Source: Amycolatopsis oliviviridis
GTDB taxonomy: Bacteria; Actinomycetota; Actinomycetes; Mycobacteriales; Pseudonocardiaceae
Assembly (NCBI RefSeq): GCF_014654365.1
Contig: NZ_BNAY01000017.1
Location: forward strand, 1-64,000
Length of the DNA stretch: 64,000 bases
Direction: 5' to 3'
In this document: in pieces, positions 1 through 10,500 of the stretch
How the letters are laid out: each line of letters starts with the position of its first letter
Position numbering within the stretch: position 1 is the first letter of the stretch
Position numbers and translations under genes: made by a program
Notes under the pieces: model-generated
The model's input: only the letters and a program-made list of their open reading frames with translations
What the model was told of the DNA's origin: nothing
Databases searched by the model: none

Positions 1-2
1 CC

Positions 3-3000
3 GGCACCCTAGTCCTCAAAAACCCCGAACTCTTCAACCTCACCCCACCCGACGCCACCACCACACTCATCCGCCACATGCGCGTCAACCACATCACCGG
101 CACCACCACCAAACTCCGCGACATCGCCACCACCATCCTCACCATCCGCACCGACCAACCACTCCCCGGAACCCACACCGTCCCGGTGATCGCTCGCAAC
201 GGTGGCGTCGTCCACGCGATCCCCCTCTCTCGCAACGGTGTCGTCGTCCACGCGATCCCCCTCCCTCGCGACAGTGGCGTCGCCTTCGTCGACCCCGCCT
301 ACTCCCCCAATGTCAATGCGGCCTTCGCCCACTCCGACGCCGACGTCGTCCACGTCCTCGCCCACCACGACACCACCGAAGACACCTATTACCTGCCCGG
401 TCACCTCGACAGCCGAGTCCCCTACTCCCCGGCGGATTTCGCCGACACGATCGCCGCCCTTCCCATCACCTGGAACACGAAGAACACCCTCAACCTCTGG
501 GCCTGCAACCTCACCTTCGACCAGCACACCACTCTCATCAACCACCTTTACCGACACCCCGCCCTCCACCACCTCACCATCGTCGCCGCCTATCTGGACA
601 CCCCCCTCTACATCGCCCCCGATGGCACCATCACCACGCGGAATCCTTTCGTCGCGAACACCCTCTTCCTCGGTGTCGGTCCGGATGTCAAACGTGGTCT
701 CGACAATGACGCCGAAGCCGGGCGATTCGGTGGTGCCAAACGGCATAAGGCATCCTTGCCGACCGGGCCCACCTCACCGGCGGCGGTCTCCCTTCTTCCC
801 GCCGCGCCCTCTTCTCTGGTGGCGGGCATCCGCGACCGGCTCGATCTGTTCGGAGAAGCCGCCGCGGGCGGCCGCCCGTTCGATCCGATGCTCGGCCCGG
901 ATCTGTTCGGTCTCGGCCGGCCGCCCGAAGCTCCGGAGGGACTCAGCGAGATCGACTACGACCTGCTGAGCGTCGCGCAGGGAATGACCCTCCTGCGGCG
1001 CCTGGATCTCACCCGTCCCTTCCCTGACGAAGACACGCTGACTCCGGAGTCACTTGCCGACGGCCGGGCCGACGTGCTCACTTCGGAATGGACGGACAGC
1101 GACCGCAAGCACTGGGAGCACGAGGAACTGGACTGGGACACGCTACCCGCACGCAGGGAGACCCCGAAGCTGCTGCACGGTATCTGGCTGGGTGGGCCAC
1201 TCGCCGATGCCGGTACGACGGGAATCTTCCAGCAAGGTTTCGCGGAGTCGGCCAGGACACTGGCCGGGCAGGCGGTGTTGTGGACCGATGTTCCGCGGCG
1301 CCGCTTCGAAGCCGCGCTGGCGAACGAGTCCGACGCTTCCTACGCCGGTGAGCGTCAAATGGCGCGCTGGGCGAGGTCGAACGGCATCAACCTGGTGAAT
1401 GTCGACGAGGTGTTCAACGCCGAAGCGCCGATGAGACTGGATTCGTTCTATCGTGCGGAGCTGACGAAGGGGACGCGGCGTGGCTATGCCGCGGCGTCCG
1501 ACACCTTGCGAGTACAGGCACTCGCCAGGTTCGGCGGGCTGTACCTGGACGGTGACGACCGGCTGCTCACCCCGGACATCCTGCTCCGCGTCCACGAATC
1601 ACCGCTGGGCTTCGGTGTCAGCGGTGTCTCCGGTGCGGCCTGGAGCGTGCCGGAGACGATGTGGAACAACAACGGCCTGGCCTGGGCCAAGGGGCACCCC
1701 ATGGGATGGGTGTACCTGGACGTCCTCGAAAGGAGCTACCGGCTGCCTCAGGCGGAGGTCTTCCCGGACGTTCTCGCCAAGGCGGAGAAAGAATCCTTTG
1801 TCACTCGCTTCGGGCGGCCACGGCGCCACTCGGTGTTGTGGCGCACCGGTCCCCAGCTGTTCCCGAAGCTCCGGGATCGGACCGGCGAGTTCGCCCCGCT
1901 GACAGGTATCACGCACAACTCGCTCTCCAGCTGGGTGCCTGGACGCGGCCACGAAGCCGAGCCTCCTCGAGTCACGGCGGCGGATCCCGACGGCACGGCC
2001 TTGCTGACCGCGAAAGTGATCCAGACCCTGGTCCGTGAGCTGGCGAACCGCCAGGGCGATCTTCACCTCACCGAAGTAGCGGATCTGGTGGAGCGGCACG
2101 AAACACCCGCGGCGATCTGGTCGGCCGCGCTCGGCTACTTCGCCGACACACCGCTTCTCCGCGAACGAGTCCGCACGATGACCTCCGACCGGTATCAGCA
2201 CGACGGATTCACCACCGTGTCGCTGCCTGCGGAGGCGGCGGCACTTCTGCTGCCCCGCGAAGGCCGGCACGTGGAGTTCCTGGGTGAGACGGTCGTCCCG
2301 ATCACGATGCGGGCTTCTTCCGGCCGCACCGGCGGACCCAACGAGATCGACTGGCCGTCGCCGCCTCCGCCGCGGGATCTCGCCGAGACCGTTCTCGCGA
2401 AACGCGCGATCCCACGGTCCGAGACCACTTCCGTACGGGAAACCCCGGCCCCCGACACACCGGAGCTGGTGCTCGACGATCCCCTGGCCGGGCGGGCACC
2501 GGACGCCGGACAGGCGAACAAGTTGACCGAACTGGTGCGCTATCTGGCCGAACAGTCGGTCCTGCGCACGCGACGTGGCTTTCCCCAACCGTCCGTCGAA
2601 CTCCGGGTGGCGGGTGACACCAGCGGAGCCGAGCTGATCCAACGGCAGCTGATAGACCAGACCCACCGCTTGCGGGACGATGCCTCGGCACCGGATCCGA
2701 CCGTCCAGGTCCGGCAGGTGCCCGAGGTGGCGGCAGGCAAGGTCGAACTGCGGGTGGACTGGGAACTACGCGGCAGTGGCTCGTCCACACCCGCACCGAT
2801 CTCGACGTCCCCGGTCGCGAAGCCGCTCACCATCACCACGGATCTGCCGCCCGCCCGGCACCCGATCCTCGACGATCACGGCTGGCGGCACAGCACCGCC
2901 GCCACCGCGGACTGGATGACCGACCCCGCGCCGCTCACCCGCGCCGAACTCGACGCGGCCCGCGACCGCGTCGAACCCGTCATCGTCCGCGCCGAGGACA

Positions 3001-6000
3001 CCGGCCCGCAGGTGCTCGAACTCCTGCCGGGACGCCCGACCGAGCAGTGGTGGCAGCCCATCGCCTACGACTACCGCCGTTTCGAGGCCAGGCCGGGGAA
3101 GTGGGTGCAGGAGTACACTGTCCGGCTCGACTTCGTGAGCGCGCCCGGCTTCGGCCTCGCCCGCTATCTCGACCGGGCGCAAGGAGCCCTCGACCGGGTC
3201 TACAACCACCGTTACCGCCTGCCCACCGGTGACGCGTTCCACCTCCGCGTCGAGCACGATCCCTCCGGTCGCGCCCACGGTACCGTCACGGTCACCACCC
3301 CCGGCACCAGTGCCGACCAGCTGCACTGGCCCGCGGACATCGACGATCTCACCCTCGCCCACGAGTTCGGGCATTTCACCGGACTGCACGACGAATACGT
3401 CCGGTTGCACGGCAAGGACAAAACGACCGCCTGGGCGCTGCGCGGCCCGAAGTCGAGCCGGGTGGTGTCCGATGATGGCTTGTACACCCGTTACCTGGCC
3501 GACTATCTGAACGCCCCCAGCGGCCGGGCCGCCTTACCGGTTCCCTCGGTGAAACCCCGCAATCTCTGGCTCGTGGAGCACCGTGCGCGCACCCTCGGCG
3601 CGACCGCCGGGATCTCCACCGGCAGCCCGGCGACCACGGACGGGACGGCCCCTGCGGTGTCCCGGTCCACGAGCGAGCCGGACCCCGTCGCACGCCTGTC
3701 CGCCCTTGCCGCACAAGCGAATCGGCATCTCGCGGCGCTGCCCGAGTCCATCGCGCAGGGGCTGCGAGCACGGCTCGAGGACCAGCACGCCGAACTGGCC
3801 CGGATCACCACGGCTGGCCTGTCGCCGCGGGATCTCGCGGGACTGGCCGCCCGGATCGCGGATCTCGAGCAGGCGGTCACCGAACTGCGGGAAGCCCGCC
3901 TGCGGCAGCTGATCACACTGCACGAGGCGGCCGTCTCCGCCGGTACGCGTGGGGAGAACCCTTTGCGGTTCTATCCCGAGGGTGTCCCTGGCGGCGTGAC
4001 CAGCCGTCCGGACGCCCGGTTCGGGCTGGAATTCGAGTTCCAGCTCCGCGGTGCCGATTTCGGCGGGCAGATCGGCGCCCTGGGCAGGCTGCTGGAAACG
4101 AACGGGATCGTCGAGTGGAACGGCGGCGCGTGGTTCGACGACACCGACACCGACCCCACCCGCTGGACCTTGGTGGAGGAGCCCGATCTCGATGCGGGCG
4201 CGGAGCTGCGGTCGCCGATTCTCCGGGGCGTTCCTGAGAGCTGGAGGGAGACCGAGCGAGCGTTGCGCGTCATCGGTTCGCACCGGAACTCCGACGGCGG
4301 GGAACCGGACGCCGGAGGGGTCGGGGGCCATGTGAACGTCAGCTTCGATCGGCGCCCCGACCTCGCCGTCTACGGCCGTCTGGCCCAGCTGACCAAGGTG
4401 TTCGAGGATGTCCTGTACCGGCTGGGCAACCACTCCGGTCCTGATGCCCCGCACCGCCGGCTCCAGCCGGTGGGCCCGAACGCGCTACCACTCGCCTTGA
4501 GTGACATCACCTCCGCCGACGATGTCCGGGCCCTCAACACCACCAAGGACGAGGCGGTCAGCTTCCGCAACGTCGACGACGAGCCCGGAGACCGCGTCGA
4601 ATTCCGGTTCTGGGCGGGCGGACTCTCCGAGGCCGAGTGGCAGGCGCGCGCCGAGGTCAGCGGCGCGCTGCGGCTCGCGGCCGAAGACCCTGCCCTCGAC
4701 GGCAGGTTGCGCGAGCTGCTCACCAAGCCTCGGCTGGTCGGGCACACACCCGCTTTCCCCGGCCGGGAAGCCGAGCTCGCCTACTTGCTGGACTTCCTGG
4801 AACTGCTGCCGCTGAGCCGCGCCGCGGAAGAACTCGCAGTCGTCCTGCACGCCAGGACCCGCACCCTGTCGGTGACCGCGGGCAACGACCCTCGGCTCGT
4901 GGCCCAGAGCGTCGTCGGTCCGGGTGGGCGGGGCTGGTCCTTCCCGGTCCGGGGCACCGGCATCCCCGAGGCGCTGCACACCACGGCGAGCCTGCCGCGG
5001 TATCCCGGAGCCGAGATCGTGGCGGCGACCCTGACAGCCGGTCAGGACGCGGTCGATCTCTGGACCGCCGACCCGGTTCCCCTCGACGCGTTCGGCGAAG
5101 TCCTCCAAGCACGGAACCCGACGTTCGGCGTGCCCGGTTCCGAACTGCCTCCGGGTGGTTCTCCTCGGCTCGTCCTGGCGGTCCCGGGAGGAGCGGCGAA
5201 GCTGGGACCTGTCGTGTCGAACGCCATCGACGAGCCGGTCGTGGCGACCGATGGACGGCTGTGGTTCACCGCGGACGACCGTCTGGAAACCGACAGCGAG
5301 TGGGTCGAGCTCGTTTCCGGTTCCGTCCGGCTGCGGAGCGGCCATTCCGATCTCGGTATGGCGCTGGCGCTCATGACCGCCATGGATCCCGATCACAGCG
5401 AAAGCCCGGCCGGTGTGCCGTCGGAGCAGCTCCCCCTCGGGCCGGCACTTCCGGAGGCCCCGGACCTCTCGTTCCTGCCGGAGATCGTGCCGGACCCGCA
5501 GTCGTTCACCCAGCAGGTAGTCACCACGTTCGACGACCTTTGGCGTACCGGGGAACGCATCGAGGCCATCGAGAGCGCGCCCCCGGGCGTCCCTCCCCTC
5601 AGCCTGTCGTTCCCCGAGACGGCCACCACCGTGATCGCCGACGGGTTCGCGGCACTTCGGCCGACCGCGCGCGCGATCGCTCAGGCCGCGGTGACGCGCG
5701 CGGAGCGGAAAACTCCCGGTTTGGAAGTCACCGTCACCACCTACAGCGAGCGACCGGGTGCGGCGTCCTTGCAGAGGGCCGCACAGGTGCGCGCACTGCT
5801 TCGCGCCGCCTTGGCCGAGGAGCTCGCCACCCGATCCGACGGTCCGGTCCGGCTGGAAGACATCGAGATCCACGCCGAAATCGCGAACAACCCTGATGGT
5901 GTGACACCGGACGGCCATCACCACGTCGTGGTCGAGACCTCCGTTGCCGTCACCCGCTCCGCCGCCGAGGACTCCGCGTTCAAAGCGTACGACTCGGTAA

Positions 6001-7460
6001 CCCACAGTCTGGCGAGCCTTCGACTCCCCAAGGCGGAGGTCGAAGGCAGGCTGGCCGAGTTCAGCGAACTCGCCTCCGGTGGACGGCTTGAGCATCACCC
6101 CCTGCCCGACTCCGCCCGCGGGCAGCTGATCGTCCTGAACGAGACTCTGGCCGCCTTCGGTGACGCCGAGGTCGTGGACCGGGTACGCGCCTTGGTCAAC
6201 GAAGCCGTGCTGGCCGCGTCCCTGGTCCCCGTCCGGGAGCAGATGCTTCAGCCGCAACAGGGAAGACGCGGTCTTCCGGTGGATCGGCGGACGATCCAGC
6301 CGGTCACGCCCGCCCGGCTCACCCAGCTGCTGGACGAGCTCACCACTCACCTCGCACGAGGCCAGGATCCGACCCGGGCGCCGACCTCGGCGGCGACGGG
6401 CATGACGATCACTCCCGGCGATCACCTCGCCGTGCGCCTCGCGTCGCTCGGTTTGGTCAACCTGAGCGCTTCCTCGCGGGCCGCGGTGGCCGGCGATCCG
6501 CTCTATCGGCACCTGCTCCGGAATCCGGCCGCGCTGGTGGAAGCGTTGTTCGCCGGAACGGGACACGAGGAACAACGCTTTCTCAACACCTGCGCTCCGG
6601 CCGCGATCGACACGGGTGTCCGCGGCCGGGTGCCGACCATCGCCGGGTTGCTGTCCGTCGGGCGCGCCGTGGCGGACGCCACCGATCGCGATCTCCTGCG
6701 GGTGGACCCGGTCGCGCGAAGCAAACGCGACCGCGCCTTCGGCCGGACGCTGGAAGCGATGGTCCGCAAGCGCGTCAGCGACGCGCGAGCCGAGTTCTCC
6801 GCCATCGAAGAGGCCGCTTTCGCGTTGGTGTCCGCGAATCAGGCAGACCCCTCGGCCAAACAGGCTTGGAACGCGCTGAGCGACCGCTGGGGCCGGACGA
6901 TGCAGAAGTTGTCCGCCGCGGACCTGCAGGCGGTCTCGGTGCCGGTACTGACCCGCAAGGTCATCCCCGGCGATTGGCTGACGAGCCTGATCCTGACCTC
7001 GCCGCTGGTCGTCGACCGCGGTGCTCGGCGGCTGACCGGGGTGACCCGGAGTTCCTATGTCGCACGGCTTCAGCCGCACCTCGCTTTCGAGCCGGACGGC
7101 ACGATGTTCGGCGCGAACGAACTGATCAGAGATCCTGAGCAAGAGGTCCGTCTCGGTGAAGAGCTCACCAGCCCGGACGCGCTGGCCGCGTTCTGGATGG
7201 AGGTGAGGGCGCGAGGCGGTACGGTCGTCCTGACTCCGGGCCACTGCGTCCAACTGGGAGCGGCGATCTCGGACGGTGAACCGGTCTTCGTCCTCGGCGA
7301 CGGGAAGTACGCGAACTCGCTCCAGCAGACTCCGGAACAATTCGCCCGCTGGGCGAAATCGTGGGACGCGAGAACCCATTCGAAACTCTTCCCCACGCTC
7401 GACGACGAGTCGAAATCGGGATCATCCGGCTCGCTACATACCCGCGTTTCCCGATCATGA
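3..7460 (+). CDS. Giant multidomain toxin-like protein, 5' end outside the window
   Basis: The frame is open from the first bases, so the start lies upstream; 2485 residues are visible. In order I see: a module with Cys (codon at 504, motif LWACNLT) and upstream VLAHHD, resembling the clan CD protease domain of clostridial toxins; a TcdA/TcdB-type glycosyltransferase region at about 1130-2300 with SDTLR and a D-G-D motif at 1548-1556; a zinc-protease signature HEFGHFTGLHD from 3360, fitting HExxHxxGxxD; an amidoligase-like domain at about 4010-4730 (GLEFEFQ, ELRSPI, GGHVNVS, VEFRFW); and a C-terminal papain-like domain with Cys codon at 6591 (NTCAPAA), His at 7242 (GHCVQL) and a following GDGKY. 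Several enzymatic activities in one chain suggest a secreted polymorphic toxin. The N-terminal secretion domain is not visible; by analogy with the neighbours it may be WXG100-like. Family assignments come from motifs, not from a search. Confidence 0.85.
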   Translation, partial: GTLVLKNPELFNLTPPDATTTLIRHMRVNHITGTTTKLRDIATTILTIRTDQPLPGTHTVPVIARNGGVVHAIPLSRNGVVVHAIPLPRDSGVAFVDPAYSPNVNAAFAHSDADVVHVLAHHDTTEDTYYLPGHLDSRVPYSPADFADTIAALPITWNTKNTLNLWACNLTFDQHTTLINHLYRHPALHHLTIVAAYLDTPLYIAPDGTITTRNPFVANTLFLGVGPDVKRGLDNDAEAGRFGGAKRHKASLPTGPTSPAAVSLLPAAPSSLVAGIRDRLDLFGEAAAGGRPFDPMLGPDLFGLGRPPEAPEGLSEIDYDLLSVAQGMTLLRRLDLTRPFPDEDTLTPESLADGRADVLTSEWTDSDRKHWEHEELDWDTLPARRETPKLLHGIWLGGPLADAGTTGIFQQGFAESARTLAGQAVLWTDVPRRRFEAALANESDASYAGERQMARWARSNGINLVNVDEVFNAEAPMRLDSFYRAELTKGTRRGYAAASDTLRVQALARFGGLYLDGDDRLLTPDILLRVHESPLGFGVSGVSGAAWSVPETMWNNNGLAWAKGHPMGWVYLDVLERSYRLPQAEVFPDVLAKAEKESFVTRFGRPRRHSVLWRTGPQLFPKLRDRTGEFAPLTGITHNSLSSWVPGRGHEAEPPRVTAADPDGTALLTAKVIQTLVRELANRQGDLHLTEVADLVERHETPAAIWSAALGYFADTPLLRERVRTMTSDRYQHDGFTTVSLPAEAAALLLPREGRHVEFLGETVVPITMRASSGRTGGPNEIDWPSPPPPRDLAETVLAKRAIPRSETTSVRETPAPDTPELVLDDPLAGRAPDAGQANKLTELVRYLAEQSVLRTRRGFPQPSVELRVAGDTSGAELIQRQLIDQTHRLRDDASAPDPTVQVRQVPEVAAGKVELRVDWELRGSGSSTPAPISTSPVAKPLTITTDLPPARHPILDDHGWRHSTAATADWMTDPAPLTRAELDAARDRVEPVIVRAEDTGPQVLELLPGRPTEQWWQPIAYDYRRFEARPGKWVQEYTVRLDFVSAPGFGLARYLDRAQGALDRVYNHRYRLPTGDAFHLRVEHDPSGRAHGTVTVTTPGTSADQLHWPADIDDLTLAHEFGHFTGLHDEYVRLHGKDKTTAWALRGPKSSRVVSDDGLYTRYLADYLNAPSGRAALPVPSVKPRNLWLVEHRARTLGATAGISTGSPATTDGTAPAVSRSTSEPDPVARLSALAAQANRHLAALPESIAQGLRARLEDQHAELARITTAGLSPRDLAGLAARIADLEQAVTELREARLRQLITLHEAAVSAGTRGENPLRFYPEGVPGGVTSRPDARFGLEFEFQLRGADFGGQIGALGRLLETNGIVEWNGGAWFDDTDTDPTRWTLVEEPDLDAGAELRSPILRGVPESWRETERALRVIGSHRNSDGGEPDAGGVGGHVNVSFDRRPDLAVYGRLAQLTKVFEDVLYRLGNHSGPDAPHRRLQPVGPNALPLALSDITSADDVRALNTTKDEAVSFRNVDDEPGDRVEFRFWAGGLSEAEWQARAEVSGALRLAAEDPALDGRLRELLTKPRLVGHTPAFPGREAELAYLLDFLELLPLSRAAEELAVVLHARTRTLSVTAGNDPRLVAQSVVGPGGRGWSFPVRGTGIPEALHTTASLPRYPGAEIVAATLTAGQDAVDLWTADPVPLDAFGEVLQARNPTFGVPGSELPPGGSPRLVLAVPGGAAKLGPVVSNAIDEPVVATDGRLWFTADDRLETDSEWVELVSGSVRLRSGHSDLGMALALMTAMDPDHSESPAGVPSEQLPLGPALPEAPDLSFLPEIVPDPQSFTQQVVTTFDDLWRTGERIEAIESAPPGVPPLSLSFPETATTVIADGFAALRPTARAIAQAAVTRAERKTPGLEVTVTTYSERPGAASLQRAAQVRALLRAALAEELATRSDGPVRLEDIEIHAEIANNPDGVTPDGHHHVVVETSVAVTRSAAEDSAFKAYDSVTHSLASLRLPKAEVEGRLAEFSELASGGRLEHHPLPDSARGQLIVLNETLAAFGDAEVVDRVRALVNEAVLAASLVPVREQMLQPQQGRRGLPVDRRTIQPVTPARLTQLLDELTTHLARGQDPTRAPTSAATGMTITPGDHLAVRLASLGLVNLSASSRAAVAGDPLYRHLLRNPAALVEALFAGTGHEEQRFLNTCAPAAIDTGVRGRVPTIAGLLSVGRAVADATDRDLLRVDPVARSKRDRAFGRTLEAMVRKRVSDARAEFSAIEEAAFALVSANQADPSAKQAWNALSDRWGRTMQKLSAADLQAVSVPVLTRKVIPGDWLTSLILTSPLVVDRGARRLTGVTRSSYVARLQPHLAFEPDGTMFGANELIRDPEQEVRLGEELTSPDALAAFWMEVRARGGTVVLTPGHCVQLGAAISDGEPVFVLGDGKYANSLQQTPEQFARWAKSWDARTHSKLFPTLDDESKSGSSGSLHTRVSRS
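195..266. repeat. Two tandem 36-nt units inside the giant gene
   Basis: Two nearly identical 36-nt units (195-230 and 231-266) encode R-N-G-G/V-V-V-H-A-I-P-L-S/P. A third, diverged start of the unit follows at 267. The duplication is in frame, adding 12 residues just before the clan CD-like module. Confidence 0.85.
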
Positions 7461-7483
7461 TCCCGCCCACAAAGGCCATACAA

Positions 7484-7507
7484 TTAGGTAAGGCTGTGCT
7501 TACCTAA
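7484..7507. promoter_or_regulatory. DtxR/IdeR-like iron box
   Basis: A perfect 9-bp inverted repeat, TTAGGTAAG and CTTACCTAA with a 6-nt spacer (GCTGTG), lies in the 74-nt gap between the two giant genes, 27 nt before the next start codon. The left arm plus spacer, TTAGGTAAGGCT, fits the DtxR/IdeR consensus half TWAGGTWAGSCT. The standard box is a 19-bp palindrome, so this copy is extended. If bound it would repress the downstream gene under iron-replete conditions. Regulation is inferred from the sequence only. Confidence 0.6.
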
Positions 7508-7534
7508 ACGGGTGACGAGCGTCGAAGGTGCCCA

Positions 7535-10500
7535 GTGAGCGGGGGCGTCCGGTTGCCGCCGGAGCTGCAGTCCTTCTTCCGGGTCGGCCTGGGAATGGAA
7601 TGGCCGGAGTCCGACGAAGCCGGGCTCCGCGCGCTCCAGCGCACATGGCAGGACTTCGCCGACGCCCTCGGCGCGTACCAAGACGCGGTGGCGGTCGGCG
7701 CGAGGCTGGTCGACGACGCCATGGACGGCGACGTCGCGCGGGTCGGGTCGACGCGGTTGCGGAGTGACGTCTCGGCGGCACTGACCGAACTGGCCGAACG
7801 AAGTGAAGACCTCGCCGACATGGCCAAAACCGCGGCGCTCAACGTCCAGAAGACGAAGATCATCTTCGTCGCGATGGCGGCACTGGCCCTGACCACCGTC
7901 ATCACCTTGCTCTCTTCCCTGCTTTTCTTCCTCGTCCCAGCAGTGAAAGCGGCGGCACAGGTCGGGCTGCGGGCGGTGCTGCAGAAGCTCATCACGAGCA
8001 TGACGAGCCTCACCGTCAAGCAACTCGCCGTCGCGACCGGGCATCTGGCCAAGAACGTCGCCATACTCGCGGGCACCGGCGGCGCGTTCATGGGCGGCCT
8101 CGACCTCGGCGTCCAAATAGGACAGATGCTGTTCTCCGACCGGGACGAGATCGACTGGTCTTCGGTCGGCTACTCGACGCTCGGCGGCATGGGCGGAGGT
8201 GCCGCGGCCGGGGTCGCCTACGGGGCGTCGCGAGGCATCCGCGCACTCGCCCGGAGCGAACGGAAGACCGGCGAGGTCTTCGCTCCCCGCACCTTGATCG
8301 CGGGCAAGCTGGGCGACGTGGCCGGCCAGGTGATCGCCACCCCGGCAGGCAACGTCTTCGCCAATCTGGCGACCGGCGGCAAAGGCGGGGTCTGGGGAGG
8401 TTTCCTCGGCGCGGCAGGCGGTTCCGGCGGGCGAACGGCGAACAACGAAGGGCCGAAGCAGTACTTGCCCGCGTACAGCGACACTCTGCCGCCAGGCCAT
8501 CAGCTGCTCATCCCCTCGCCCCGCGAAGAACCACCGCCGCCCGCCTACACCCGGGGCGATCGTGTCGCCGCCGAAGCGGAACGCGCCCGGCGGAAACTGG
8601 GCAAGCTCCGCCAGACCGACGCGGAGGAGATCTACGCGCAGGCAGCGCACATCGTTTCGCGGCACCACCGGATCCCGGTCATCCTGGACGGCGTCGCGAC
8701 CACTCCCGTATGGCAGCTGCGGGAGCTGATCAACGACGTCGAGGACGTCGTCGCCGAAAAGATCCACCACACGGACTCCAAGACGGCGGTCGCCAGTTCC
8801 TCGATTCTCGCGGACGAACTCGGGACCCGGCGGACCACGGGAATGCCGGGCGGGGCCCCGGCGAGCCGGTCCGAGTGGTATCCCGAGACCGAAGCGGGGC
8901 CTTCCAACAGCCGGTACGAGGCCGGGCCTTCGAATCACGCCGGTTCGAGTTCGTCCAGTACGGCCCTCGAATCCTTTCTGGCGCCCGACGTCGAACTGCA
9001 GCCCCTCGCCCCGCCACAGTCCGCGAAGACCGAACACGTGCGCACACTCGCGCGCACCAACGGTGTGGTCGCCGCATCGGTGGACGGAACCGCGATCCGG
9101 GCGGACGTACGGCAGCTGCTCACGACCGCCGACGTTCCGCCCGCACGGACGGAACGCATCCTGGACGCGCTGACCGACCTGACGTTGCGGGACAACTTCA
9201 AGCTGTTCGCGCACGAGGGCTATGTCGTGACGGACGGGCACGGGCCGGACGCCGTCGAGCTGGTCGTCCGCGGCGGTCCGGCCGACAACACCGCGGCGGC
9301 CACGGGCGTCGGCACCGTCGGCTCGCCGGATCCGGCACGAGCGACCAACATGGTCTCCGGTGGCGCCTACGGCACCGCGACCCAGGACGCCGCTTCCGCC
9401 CCTCGACGGCAGGGCGCGCTCGCCGACCGTGTCTCGGCCCCGGTCGCGACCCCGCCGCTCACCTGGCGGACCATCGATCCCTCGATCGGCGTCAAGGGGG
9501 TCACGTCGCTGCCCGGCTGGCGGACCGCCGCCACCGACGAACTGCAGACCTCGTCCTCGGTGACCCCGCCGGACAACTGGACGGGCGAGCCGTTCGACCT
9601 GAAGCACACCATCACCCTCGCCCGGCCCGGCCTGCCGGACGAGAGCGCGCTGGGAACCCAGCCGGGCGGTGTCGGGCTGAGCGTGCCCGAAGCGCTGCAT
9701 GACCTGCACCCGGTCACGGACGGATCCGGCGGGCCCGCCGGGCCGCGGGCCACCTTCCTCAGCGGCGATCACCGGCTGTTCACCGCGATCGGGGACCTGC
9801 TGAGGCACGATCCCGCCTGGGCCGCGGCGATGAACACGCCCGGTTCGGCGCCGCGCACCGACCTCCGGTCACTCAGTGGCAGCGCGACGCTGTCCCAGGC
9901 AGGCGAAAGGCTGCTGAGCGGTGGCACGCTGTCGCGTAGCCTGCGGCTCCCGCGCGCCACCGGCGGCGCGCTCACCGCGGTCGTCGAACTGTCCGCCGTC
10001 ATGTCCGACGCCCGTGACCACATCGCCAAGGCGCGATCGGAGGGCGACGCCGCCAAGGAAGGCACGGTGAGCGCCCAGGGCCGCGGTCACCGCGCCGAGA
10101 CCTCCGCCACGGTGACGTCGCGAAGTCCGTTCGACGTCAACGGTTCGCTGGGATTCGGTTTCCTGTGGAGCATCCACGACAGGCCCAGTGAGATCTTCGG
10201 TGACCGGCTCGATTTCCGGTTCGACGTCAGCGGCTTCCGGTCCGCCGCGGAGAACCGTGAGACGACCCGCACCGAGGAGACCACCGCGTCGACGACCTGG
10301 TCCTCCACCGGGGAACTGCGGGCGCGGATCAGCGACGTCACCTACGACATCCGCGTCCGGTTCGACGACGGCCGCGAGGTGCGCGGCCAGCAGTTCGTCC
10401 CGGAGGGCCGGGCCACATGGTCGGTGGTGGCGGAACCGGCCACCATCGACGGCGTCGCCACCGCCACCTTCGACCCGCGCAAGATTCTCGGCGCGGCGGA

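Noticed and set aside
4485..7379. A 964-residue open frame on the minus strand
   Set aside because: It is antisense to the giant gene, has an Arg/Gly-rich low-complexity composition typical of shadow frames in high-GC DNA, and shows no motif.
7484..9808. A 774-residue open frame on the minus strand
   Set aside because: Antisense to the 7535-13618 gene, with no domain or ribosome binding site; the sense frame has the conserved WXG100-like N-terminus.
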